From positions 1 through 31,196 of the IMG/VR virus record IMGVR_UViG_3300031223_000906: DNA of 31,196 bases. One strand, 5' to 3'. Below the pieces are notes generated by a model. It was not told the origin of the DNA, did no database searches, and was given only the letters and a program-made list of their open reading frames with translations. Origin of the DNA: a virus. Positions 14,636 through 23,027 of this stretch are shown one piece after another. The translations under genes and the position numbers were made by a program. The stretch's first letter is position 1. Each line of letters begins with the position of its first letter.

Positions 14636-17075
14636 AAAACGGGTATCCGTCCGCCTCGTCGCCGAGGGCGGCCGCCAAGTGCGCGCCGAGCTGGAAGGTG
14701 TCGGTGAGGCAGGCGCGCGCGGCTTCGGGCGTCTGTCGCGTGAGATGGACCTCGCGAACGCGCGCGTTGCTGCATTTGCCGGTCGTGCGACCCTTGCTGC
14801 GGCTGCGACCATCGCGGCACTGGCCGCAGCGGGTGCTGCAATGGTCGGTTCCGGCCTGCAGACGGTGGATGCGCAGGCAAAACTGGCGCAATCACTGGGC
14901 ACGACAGTTGCCTCGATCCAGACGCTGGAGCGCGCGGGTGAGTTGGCGGGCGTATCGATGTCGGGTATCGAACAGGCTACCAAGGATCTGACGCGGCGGC
15001 TGAGCCAGGCGGCTGCCGGGACTGGCCCGGCCGCCGATGCGCTTGATCGGCTGGGGCTTTCGGCGGCTGATCTGATCGCCCTGCCGCTCGATCAGCGTGT
15101 CGGTGCGATCAATGCCGCAATCGAGGCGTTCGTGCCTGCTGCTGAACGTGCGGCGGTTGCGGGGCAGTTGTTCGGCGAGGAAGGCTCCATCGCCATGTCG
15201 CGGATCGACACGGCGACACTGCGGCAGGCGACAGAGGATGTCCTTGCCTTTGGCGTCGTTGTTTCCGAGCAGGACGCTGATCAGATCGAGCGTACCAATG
15301 ATGCGATCTCCCGGCTTGGGCTGATCTGGCGCGGGGTTTCGAACCAACTGGCCGTGGCGGCGGCACCCGCGCTCGAGGCTGTGGCCAATGCGCTGGCCGC
15401 CGTCGCGCGCACCACCGGGCCGGTCGGTATCGCGATCACGGCACTGTTCGACAATATCGGACGGCTGACGACCTATGCCGCCACATTCGCGGGCCTCATG
15501 GCCGGGCGCTGGGTGGCAGGCATGGCCATGGCCGCGCTGTCGGTGCGGGGCCTCGCCACAGCGCTGGTGTTCCTGCGCGGGGCGCTCATCCGGACCGGCA
15601 TTGGCGCGCTGATCGTTGGCGCGGGTGAGTTGGTCTATCAGTTCACGCGGCTTGTGGCCGGTGCCGGTGGCTTTGGTAACGCGATGGGTTTGCTCTCCGA
15701 CCTCGTCTCCGAGGTATGGGGCCGCATTGGCCTTGCGCTTGATGCAGCACTGGCACGGATGGCCGCAGGTTGGGAAGGGATGAAAGCCACCGCGCTGACG
15801 GCTCTCGATGGTGCAGTGACGGGCGTGTTCAGCTTTGGCGACCGGTCGGTGGCGGTCTTCCAGGGCGCGTTCGATGCCATGAAGGCGATCTGGGGGCGTC
15901 TTCCCGGTGCCATTGGCGACTTCGCGTTTCAAGCGGCGAACGGGCTGATCAGCGGTGTAGAGTCGATGCTGAACGGTGTCGTCACCCGGATCAATGGCTT
16001 CATTACAACCCTGAACGCAGCGCTGGACCTGCTCCCCGAATGGGCAACCGGCGAAGGTGGCGTGCGGATCGGCACACTTGATCCGGTGACGCTCGGCGGG
16101 ATCGACAACCCCTTCGCAGGGGCGGCCGAGGCGGCCGGTGCTGCGGCAGCTGACGCATTCTCCGCGGCACTAGGGCGAACATACGTCGATGCGCCTGATA
16201 CGGGACTTGGTGCGGCGGCCGATGATGCCAGCGCCCGGGCCGAAGGCTACCGCGAGGCAGCAGGCATGCTGGCCGATGCTGCTGGTCGCCCGTTGGCGAG
16301 TTGGCAGGCATTGCGCGACGCGATGACCAACGCTGGAACCGAGGCCGAAACGACCCTCGCGGATGCTGCCACCTCGGCGGATGCTCTGGGGGTCGAACTC
16401 GATGAAACGGCTGCCGCCGCCGGTGGTGCTGGTGCCGCCGCACGCGCAGCCGGGGCAGCAGCTGCCGAGGGTGCGGAACAAGCCGCAACCGGCTGGGGCG
16501 CTGTCACCGTGGCTCTGGCCGACTATGCCACCAAAGCCCGCGATATCGGGGGCGATATCGGCCAGACGCTGGTCGGGGCGTTCCAAAGTGCCGAAAATGC
16601 CGTGGGCGACTTCGTCAAAACCGGCAAGTTGGACTTCAGAGGCCTCGTCACCTCGATGATTGCCGATCTGGCGAAACTGGCCGCGCGGCGCTTCATTCTC
16701 GGCCCCATCGCCGATGCCTTGTCGGGTGCGTTTGGCGGCGCGGGCGGGTTGTTCGCGAACATCCTGCATTCCGGTGGAACGGTTGGCATCGCGGGTAGCG
16801 GCCGGATGGTGCCCGCCATGGCCTTCGCCGGTGCCCCGCGCATGCATTCTGGGGGCTGGGCCGGGCTGAAACCTGACGAGGTGCCCGCAATCTTGCAACG
16901 CGGCGAGCGGGTTCTGTCGCGCAGGGAAGCGGCTGGCTATGGCCAAGGGCAATCCTCCGCCCCGACGGTCAACGTCACGATCATGTCCCGCGATGCCGAA
17001 AGCTTTCGGCAATCCCGCACACAGGTGGCAGCTGATATCGCTCGCGCCGTATCTCTCGGTCGGAGGGGCATGTGA
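14628..17075 (+). CDS. Tail tape measure protein
   Basis: 815-aa protein that sets tail length and is later ejected. It is strongly helical and Ala-rich, with a hydrophobic segment near residues 50-75, a long hydrophobic stretch around 250-340, and a C-terminal part (I-L-H-S-G-G-T-V-G then M-H-S-G-G-W-A-G-L-K-P-D-E-V-P-A-I-L-Q-R-G-E-R-V-L-S) found at the end of lambda-type tape measures. ATG at 14628 has GGAAGGA upstream; GTG at 14625 is an alternative. It overlaps the GT extension by 8 nt and its stop overlaps the DUF2460 start. If tape length scales at about 0.15 nm per residue, the tail would be near 120 nm. Confidence 0.92.
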   Translation: MAEKRVSVRLVAEGGRQVRAELEGVGEAGARGFGRLSREMDLANARVAAFAGRATLAAAATIAALAAAGAAMVGSGLQTVDAQAKLAQSLGTTVASIQTLERAGELAGVSMSGIEQATKDLTRRLSQAAAGTGPAADALDRLGLSAADLIALPLDQRVGAINAAIEAFVPAAERAAVAGQLFGEEGSIAMSRIDTATLRQATEDVLAFGVVVSEQDADQIERTNDAISRLGLIWRGVSNQLAVAAAPALEAVANALAAVARTTGPVGIAITALFDNIGRLTTYAATFAGLMAGRWVAGMAMAALSVRGLATALVFLRGALIRTGIGALIVGAGELVYQFTRLVAGAGGFGNAMGLLSDLVSEVWGRIGLALDAALARMAAGWEGMKATALTALDGAVTGVFSFGDRSVAVFQGAFDAMKAIWGRLPGAIGDFAFQAANGLISGVESMLNGVVTRINGFITTLNAALDLLPEWATGEGGVRIGTLDPVTLGGIDNPFAGAAEAAGAAAADAFSAALGRTYVDAPDTGLGAAADDASARAEGYREAAGMLADAAGRPLASWQALRDAMTNAGTEAETTLADAATSADALGVELDETAAAAGGAGAAARAAGAAAAEGAEQAATGWGAVTVALADYATKARDIGGDIGQTLVGAFQSAENAVGDFVKTGKLDFRGLVTSMIADLAKLAARRFILGPIADALSGAFGGAGGLFANILHSGGTVGIAGSGRMVPAMAFAGAPRMHSGGWAGLKPDEVPAILQRGERVLSRREAAGYGQGQSSAPTVNVTIMSRDAESFRQSRTQVAADIARAVSLGRRGM

Positions 17076-17701
17076 TGGCGTTTCATGAAGTGCGCTTCCC
17101 CGACAACATCAGCCGGGGTGCGCGCGGCGGGCCAGAGCGACGCACCCAGATCGTTGAACTGGCCTCTGGAGACGAGGAGCGGAACGCTAGCTGGGCCAAC
17201 TCCCGCCGCCGCTATGACGTGGCCTACGGCATTCGCCGCACAGACGATCTGGCAGCGGTCGTCGCCTTCTTTGAGGCCCGCAACGCTCGTCTGCATGGCT
17301 TCCGCTACAAGGATTGGGCCGACTACAAATCCTGCCTGCCGTCGCAGGCAGTCGCCCCCATCGACCAGCCCATTGGCACCGGGAATGGTGCCGTCACCAC
17401 CTTTGCGCTCCTGAAACGCTATACCTCCGGCGCACAAAGCTGGACCCGCGCCATTGCCAAACCTGTCGCGGGCACAATTCGGATGGCTTTGAACGGGGTC
17501 GAGCAAATGACCGGCTGGAGCGCAGACATCACGACCGGAAGTATCACGTTCAACGCCGCCCCGGGTGCGGGTGTCGCAATCACTTCAGGCTTCGAATTCG
17601 ATGTCCCAGTCCGCTTCGACACCGACACGCTCGACGTCACGCTCGACATTGAACGGCTGGGCTCAATCACGTCCATCCCGCTGCTGGAGATCCGCAGATG
17701 A
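17075..17701 (+). CDS. DUF2460 protein, RcGTA gp12-like distal tail protein
   Basis: 208-aa protein of the DUF2460 family. The start (M-A-F-H-E-V-R-F-P-D-N-I-S-R-G-A-R-G-G-P) and F-Y/R-Y-K-D-W-A-D-Y are hallmarks. In RcGTA the homologue forms the distal-tail ring joining tube and hub. The C-terminal P-V-R-F-D-T-D-T-L-D region is also typical. GTG at 17072 is possible, but ATG at 17075, overlapping the tape-measure stop, fits the family start. It is the first of four consecutive GTA-type tail-tip genes and overlaps the next by ATGA. Confidence 0.94.
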   Translation: MAFHEVRFPDNISRGARGGPERRTQIVELASGDEERNASWANSRRRYDVAYGIRRTDDLAAVVAFFEARNARLHGFRYKDWADYKSCLPSQAVAPIDQPIGTGNGAVTTFALLKRYTSGAQSWTRAIAKPVAGTIRMALNGVEQMTGWSADITTGSITFNAAPGAGVAITSGFEFDVPVRFDTDTLDVTLDIERLGSITSIPLLEIRR

Positions 17702-18582
17702 AATCGCTCTCACCCGCACTGCAGGCACATCTCGATGATGGCACCACAACCCTGTCCTGGTGCTGGCGGATTTCGCGGACGGATGGCGTGGCGCTGGGCT
17801 TTACCGACCATGATCGCGCCCTCAGCTTTGATAGCACCGAGTTTGAGCCCGAAAGCGGGTTTGCCGCCTCGGAAATCCGCTCCGGCTCTGATCTGGCCGT
17901 CGATGCGCAGGACGCGAGCGGCGTGCTGACGTCCGACCGGATTACTGAGACTGACATCCTCGACGGGCGCTGGGACAACGCCGGGGTGGAGCTGTGGCGG
18001 GTAAATTGGACGGACCCGAGCCAGCGAGTTCTGCTGCGACGGGGCGCTGTAGGTCAAATTCGGCGCGGACGTATGGCCTTTATCGCGGAAGTGCGGTCGC
18101 TGGCGCATGTGCTGGGCCAGACAGTCGGGCGAACGTTTCAGGCCGGGTGCGATGCCGCGCTGGGCGATGCGCGGTGCGGGATCAATCTGGAGAACGGCGT
18201 CTACAAGGGTGCGGGCGTGATCACCGACCTGTTGCGTGACCGCGCGTTCATGGCCTCGGGGCTGTCGGCCTTCGAGGCGGGCTGGTTCACCTCAGGCACC
18301 CTGACATGGACCAGCGGTGGCAATACCGGGCGCATCACCGAAGTGCTGGCCCATGGATTGGCAGATGCCATTGCGACCCTTACCCTGCTGGAAGGGCCGG
18401 TGTGTGCCATCGCCGAGGGCGACGCCTTCGTCGCACGGGCTGGTTGCGACAAGCGGATCGTGACGTGTGGCGCGAAGTTCGCCAATACCACCAACTTTCG
18501 GGGCTTTCCGAACATTCCCGGTCAGGATGCAGTGCTGCGTTATGCCAGCCAAGACGGCAGCCATGAAGGCGGCGTGCTTTGA
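17698..18582 (+). CDS. DUF2163 protein, RcGTA gp13-like hub with Fe-S-type cysteines
   Basis: 294-aa tail hub protein. N-terminal D-G-T-T-T-L-S-W-C-W-R-I and G-F-T-D-H-D-R are family signatures. Four cysteines in the C-terminal half, C151, C160, C250 and C257, are spaced Cx8C and Cx6C. As I recall it, lambda gpL coordinates its [4Fe-4S] cluster with cysteines of the same two spacings, so a cluster is likely here. In the particle this protein would sit under the distal tail ring and hold the fibre/megatron protein. The start overlaps DUF2460 (ATGA) and the stop overlaps the peptidase gene. Confidence 0.93.
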   Translation: MKSLSPALQAHLDDGTTTLSWCWRISRTDGVALGFTDHDRALSFDSTEFEPESGFAASEIRSGSDLAVDAQDASGVLTSDRITETDILDGRWDNAGVELWRVNWTDPSQRVLLRRGAVGQIRRGRMAFIAEVRSLAHVLGQTVGRTFQAGCDAALGDARCGINLENGVYKGAGVITDLLRDRAFMASGLSAFEAGWFTSGTLTWTSGGNTGRITEVLAHGLADAIATLTLLEGPVCAIAEGDAFVARAGCDKRIVTCGAKFANTTNFRGFPNIPGQDAVLRYASQDGSHEGGVL

Positions 18583-19025
18583 TTACCGCCGCCGATCCTT
18601 ATCTCGTCATCACTACCGCGCGCTTATGGCTCGGCACACCGTATCACGATCAGGCCAGCTTGCGCGGGGTCGGCTGCGATTGCCTTGGTCTCGCGCGTGG
18701 CGTCTGGCGCGAGGTGGTCGGAAGCGAACCGTTTCCGATCCCACCCTACAGCCGCGATTGGGGCGAGACCGGGCTACGCGAGCTGCTGGCGGACGGGGCA
18801 CGGGGCATGATGATCGAGGTTATTCCCTCCGAGGCCGGTCCCGGCGCACTGGTCCTATTCCGCATGGCACCGCGCGCCATCGCCAAGCATGTCGGGATCG
18901 TGACCGCGCCTGACCACTTCATCCATTCCTATGAGCGGCTGGGCGTCGTCGAGGAAGTCCTGACCCCTGTCTGGCGGCGGCGCATTGCCTTCGCCTTCCT
19001 GTTCCCACCCTCCGGCAGCATCTGA
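18579..19025 (+). CDS. NlpC/P60-type peptidase, RcGTA gp14-like
   Basis: 148-aa cell-wall peptidase carried on the tail tip, expected to open peptidoglycan during DNA entry. The catalytic cysteine is in G-C-D-C-L-G-L-A-R-G, the histidine in A-K-H-V-G-I-V, and a second conserved His follows in F-I-H-S-Y-E. W-L-G-T-P-Y-H-D-Q-A-S near the start is typical of the GTA/phage branch. The only start fitting the N terminus is TTG at 18579, overlapping the previous stop; translation probably depends on coupling. A short 10-nt gap leads to the megatron gene. Confidence 0.93.
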   Translation: MITAADPYLVITTARLWLGTPYHDQASLRGVGCDCLGLARGVWREVVGSEPFPIPPYSRDWGETGLRELLADGARGMMIEVIPSEAGPGALVLFRMAPRAIAKHVGIVTAPDHFIHSYERLGVVEEVLTPVWRRRIAFAFLFPPSGSI

Positions 19026-19035
19026 AAGTTCTGAA

Positions 19036-22000
19036 ATGGCAGCTATTGTGCTCGGCGCTGCTGGCGCTGCAATCGGTGGTTCCATTGGCGGCACTCTCCT
19101 TGGTGTCAGCGCTGTCACAATCGGTGGTTTCATCGGATCTAGCGTCGGGTCCTTGGTCGACGAGTGGATCGTGTCCTCCCTCGCGCCTGCCCAACGCATC
19201 GAAGGCGCGCGGCTCGACGGGCTGCGGATCACCTCTGCGACTGAAGGCGCTGTGATCCCGCGCCTCTTTGGCCGGATGCGGCTTGGTGGCAATATCATCT
19301 GGGCCACGGATTTTCGCGAGGAGGCCCGGACCACAACCACGACCCAAGGCGGCGGCAAGGGTGGCGGTGGGGGTGCGAAGGTCACAACGACCGAGTATTT
19401 GTATTATGCCAGCTTCGCTGTGGCGCTTTGTGAGGGCGAGATCACCGGCATTGGCCGCGTCTGGGTCGACGGCAAACCGATGGATATGACCGGCGTCACC
19501 TGGCGCTGGTATCCCGGCAATGAGACGCAGACCCCCGATCCGTTCATTTCGGCCAAGATGGGAGACGTCAACACTCCCGCCTATCGCGGCACGGCCTATG
19601 TCGTGTTTGAGGAACTGAACCTGAGCGGCTTCGGCAACCGCCTGCCGCAGATCAGCTTCGAGGTGTTCCGGCCGCTCGCGGATGCGGACACAGCTGAAGG
19701 TCTGGTCAAAGCGGTGACGCTGATCCCGGCTTCGGGCGAGTTCAGTTACGCAACAACTCCGGTCAAGCGGCCCTTCGGCGCGGGTGGTGCGACAGTTGCC
19801 GAGAACCTGAATGCGATCTCCGACACTGCCGATATCGTTGTGGCGCTGGACCGGCTGCAATCCATGGCACCGGCCGTGGAAAGCGTCAGCCTGGTCGTGG
19901 CGTGGTTCGGTGACGATCTGCGTGCAGGCAGCTGCAAGCTGCGCCCCGGCGTCGAGCTGGCGGTCAAGATGACGACACCCTCGTCTTGGGTCGTGAACGG
20001 CGTCAGCAGGGCCAGTGCGGTTCTTATCAGCAGCGACGCCGAGGGCCGCCCTGTCTACGGCGGCACCCCGGCAGATTTCGCGGTGGTGCAGGCGATCAGG
20101 GAGATAAAGGCACGCGGTCTGCGTGTGACCTTCTATCCGTTCATCCTGATGGATGTGCCGCCCGGCAATGCCAAGCCCAACCCTCACAGCGCCAACACTT
20201 CCGGAGTGGGCCAGCCCGCATTCCCTTGGCGCGGTCGGATTACATGTTCCCCCGCGGCAGGCTTTGCCGGATCGGTGGATAAAACTGCCGCGGCGGCCGC
20301 GCAAGTCTCGGCATTGTTTGGCACTGCGACACCTGCCAGTTTCAGCGTCTCTAGCGACAGCGTCAGCTGGACCGGCCCAGCTGGCGAATGGGGCCTGCGC
20401 CGCATGGTGCTGCACTATGCGCATCTTTGCAAAGCTGCAGGGGGTGTCGATGCCTTTCTGATCGGCACAGAGATGCCCGGCCTGACCACCATCCGCTCGG
20501 GGGCCAGTACCTATCCGGCGGTGCAAGCTTACCGCGATCTGGCAGCGGCCGTGCGCTCGATCCTCGGATCTGGCACCAAGATCAGCTACGCAGCCGACTG
20601 GTCGGAATATTTCGGCCACCAGCCGGGCGATGGCAGCGGCGATGTGTTCTTCCACCTCGACACACTCTGGGCCGACGCCAACATCAATTTCATCGGCATC
20701 GACAACTATATGCCTCTTTCGGATTGGCGCGACGGGTTTGATCATGCCGATGCCGATCTTGCGCCCGCGATCTATGACCGGACCTACCTGCAATCCAACA
20801 TCACCGGCGGCGAAGGATTTGACTGGTTCTATGCCAGCTTGGCCGACCGGGCGGCGCAGGTCCGCACGCCGATCACCGATGGTGCAGCCACTAAGCCGTG
20901 GGTCTACCGCTTGAAGGATCTGCGATCCTGGTGGCAAAACCCACATTTCAACCGGCTGGGTGGCGTGGAAAGCGGCATGCCGACAGCATGGATGCCGCAA
21001 TCAAAACCGATCTGGTTCACCGAGCTGGGCTGCCCGGCTATTGATCGCGGCACCAACCAGCCCAACGTGTTCTTCGACCCGAAGTCGTCCGAGAGTTTTG
21101 TGCCGCACTTTTCGCGGGGGTGGCGCGACGACGCGATCCAACGCGCCTATCTCGAGGCGACCTATCTGTTCTGGGGTGCCTCGGCCAACAACCCGGTCTC
21201 GGCGATGACCAGCACGCGGATGGTTCATCTGCCAGAATGCGCCGCTTGGACTTGGGATGCGCGGCCTTATCCGTTCTTCCCCGAACTGACCGATGTCTGG
21301 ACCGATGGTCCGAACTGGCGGCGCGGACACTGGCTTACGGGGCGGCTGGGTGCGGTGTCGTTGGCGGCGCTGGTGCGACACCTGTGCCTGCGCGCTGGAA
21401 TGCCGGAAGACCATATCGACGTCTCCGGCCTCTGGGGTGCAGTCGAGGGATATGTGATTTCGGCGCTGGAAGCTCCGCGCGCCTCGATCTCGACACTCGC
21501 ACGGCATTTCGGCTTCGATGCGGTGGAAAGCGAAGGTCGGATCCGCTTCCTGATGCGCGGTCGGATTCCCAGTCTGAACATCACGCCCGACAGCATGGTG
21601 GCCGCGTCATCATCACAAGGCGATGTGATGGAGCTCACCCGCGCGCAGGAAACCGAACTGCCGCAGGCCCTGAAATGGCAAGTCGCCCGCGCCGATGAGG
21701 ATTATGACGCAGCCTTGGTCGAGGCACGCCGCATAACCGTGGACACGACGCGCATCGCCTCCGAGGCCTTCCCGATGGCGGTGCCGCCGGAAGAAGCCGA
21801 ACGCCGCTGCCGCCGCGCGCTGATGGAGGCTTGGGTCGGTCGGGAAACTGCGGTGTTCCGTCTGCCACCCTCAAAGCTGGCGCTGGATCCCTGCGACGTG
21901 ATCCTGCTCGATCACGATGGCCGCCTGACGGAACTGCGGCTGGTCTCCATCGCGGACTCGGACCTGCGCAGCATCGATGCCGTGCGCCAGGACCGCGCCG

Positions 22001-23019
22001 TTTATGATCTGCCGCCCGGCGATCCTCGCCCGGCATCACTGTCGACGCCCATGGTATTCGGGTCGCCTGATGTGGTTTTGCTCGATCTGCCGCTGCTGCG
22101 CGAGGATCAGCCTGCCCATCGTCCGTTTGTCGCCGCCCATGCCAGGCCATGGCCGGGCGCAATCGCTGTGTACCGCAGTGCTGCGACGGATGGATTTGAG
22201 CTGCTGACCACATTTGGCACACGCGCGCGCATGGGTGTGTCGGCTGCGGACTTCTTTGCCGGTCCGGTATCGCGCTTCGATCTTGGCAACGTGCTGGAGG
22301 TCGATCTGTTCTCGGGCACGCTGGAAAGTGTCACAGACATCGCCTTGCTGGGCGGTGCAAATGCGCTGGCCATTGAGGCCGCCGCTGGGCAATGGGAGAT
22401 CGTCCAAGCGGGGAATGCCGAGCTGCTCGCGCCCGGACGCTATCGCCTGACACGTCTACTACGCGGCCAGCGTGGAACCGAAGGGGCGATTACAAGCATG
22501 GTGCCGACCGGCACACGGGTGGTTGTTCTGGATAACACGCTGGCATCACTGCCCATCGCTGAGGCTGATCTGGGCCTGCCATGGAACTGGCGCATCGGCC
22601 CAGCGTCGCGGCCGGTCAGCGATGACACCTTTGTCGCGATCAGCTTCACGCCCGAAGGCGCTGGGCTGCGGCCCTTCTCGGTGGCCCATATCGAACAGCC
22701 GTGGCGAACAGCGCGCAGCGCGGGCGACCTGACCATCCGCTGGACGCGTCGGTCGCGCTCCCTTGCAGCCGATAGCTGGGGCTTGGGCGATGCTCCTTTG
22801 GCAGAGGACGTGGAGGCATATGAGGTCGACGTTCTGGACGGGTCAGTTGTCAAGAGATCCTTGACGGCTCCAACGACCAGCACGCTCTACACCGCCGCTC
22901 AGCAGATCGCCGATTGGGGCGCACTGCTCGGCCCCGGCCAAACCCTCTCGATACGCATCTATCAGCTCTCGGCCCTGATCGGCCGGGGCGCGGCAAAATC
23001 CGTCACCCTCACATTCTGA
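19036..23019 (+). CDS. GTA gp15-like host-specificity/megatron tail protein
   Basis: 1327-aa protein, the largest in the window. The N terminus is a Gly/Ala/Ile-rich hydrophobic segment (residues ~1-45, G-A-A-G-A-A-I-G-G-S-I-G-G) that could insert in the host membrane. Around residues 350-700 lies a TIM-barrel-like domain of the GTA type (segments G-T-E-M-P-G-L, A-D-W-S-E-Y-F-G-H, I-G-I-D-N-Y-M-P-L-S-D-W, W-F-T-E-L-G-C-P-A-I-D). A phage tail-hub domain follows, then an FN3-like C-terminal region with R-L-L-R-G-Q-R-G-T-E-G. In RcGTA this protein forms the central tip and binds/penetrates the host. The frame is open from 18985, but ATG 19036 gives the family start. Confidence 0.93.
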   Translation: MAAIVLGAAGAAIGGSIGGTLLGVSAVTIGGFIGSSVGSLVDEWIVSSLAPAQRIEGARLDGLRITSATEGAVIPRLFGRMRLGGNIIWATDFREEARTTTTTQGGGKGGGGGAKVTTTEYLYYASFAVALCEGEITGIGRVWVDGKPMDMTGVTWRWYPGNETQTPDPFISAKMGDVNTPAYRGTAYVVFEELNLSGFGNRLPQISFEVFRPLADADTAEGLVKAVTLIPASGEFSYATTPVKRPFGAGGATVAENLNAISDTADIVVALDRLQSMAPAVESVSLVVAWFGDDLRAGSCKLRPGVELAVKMTTPSSWVVNGVSRASAVLISSDAEGRPVYGGTPADFAVVQAIREIKARGLRVTFYPFILMDVPPGNAKPNPHSANTSGVGQPAFPWRGRITCSPAAGFAGSVDKTAAAAAQVSALFGTATPASFSVSSDSVSWTGPAGEWGLRRMVLHYAHLCKAAGGVDAFLIGTEMPGLTTIRSGASTYPAVQAYRDLAAAVRSILGSGTKISYAADWSEYFGHQPGDGSGDVFFHLDTLWADANINFIGIDNYMPLSDWRDGFDHADADLAPAIYDRTYLQSNITGGEGFDWFYASLADRAAQVRTPITDGAATKPWVYRLKDLRSWWQNPHFNRLGGVESGMPTAWMPQSKPIWFTELGCPAIDRGTNQPNVFFDPKSSESFVPHFSRGWRDDAIQRAYLEATYLFWGASANNPVSAMTSTRMVHLPECAAWTWDARPYPFFPELTDVWTDGPNWRRGHWLTGRLGAVSLAALVRHLCLRAGMPEDHIDVSGLWGAVEGYVISALEAPRASISTLARHFGFDAVESEGRIRFLMRGRIPSLNITPDSMVAASSSQGDVMELTRAQETELPQALKWQVARADEDYDAALVEARRITVDTTRIASEAFPMAVPPEEAERRCRRALMEAWVGRETAVFRLPPSKLALDPCDVILLDHDGRLTELRLVSIADSDLRSIDAVRQDRAVYDLPPGDPRPASLSTPMVFGSPDVVLLDLPLLREDQPAHRPFVAAHARPWPGAIAVYRSAATDGFELLTTFGTRARMGVSAADFFAGPVSRFDLGNVLEVDLFSGTLESVTDIALLGGANALAIEAAAGQWEIVQAGNAELLAPGRYRLTRLLRGQRGTEGAITSMVPTGTRVVVLDNTLASLPIAEADLGLPWNWRIGPASRPVSDDTFVAISFTPEGAGLRPFSVAHIEQPWRTARSAGDLTIRWTRRSRSLAADSWGLGDAPLAEDVEAYEVDVLDGSVVKRSLTAPTTSTLYTAAQQIADWGALLGPGQTLSIRIYQLSALIGRGAAKSVTLTF

Positions 23020-23027
23020 AGGCCATC

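Noticed and set aside
14892-15932. 346-aa minus-strand open frame opposite the tape measure gene
   Set aside because: Shadow composition; the plus strand is a recognised tape measure protein.
18919-21000. 693-aa minus-strand open frame opposite the NlpC and megatron genes
   Set aside because: Arg/His/Gly-rich shadow of a high-GC coding region; the plus strand encodes clearly recognised proteins throughout.
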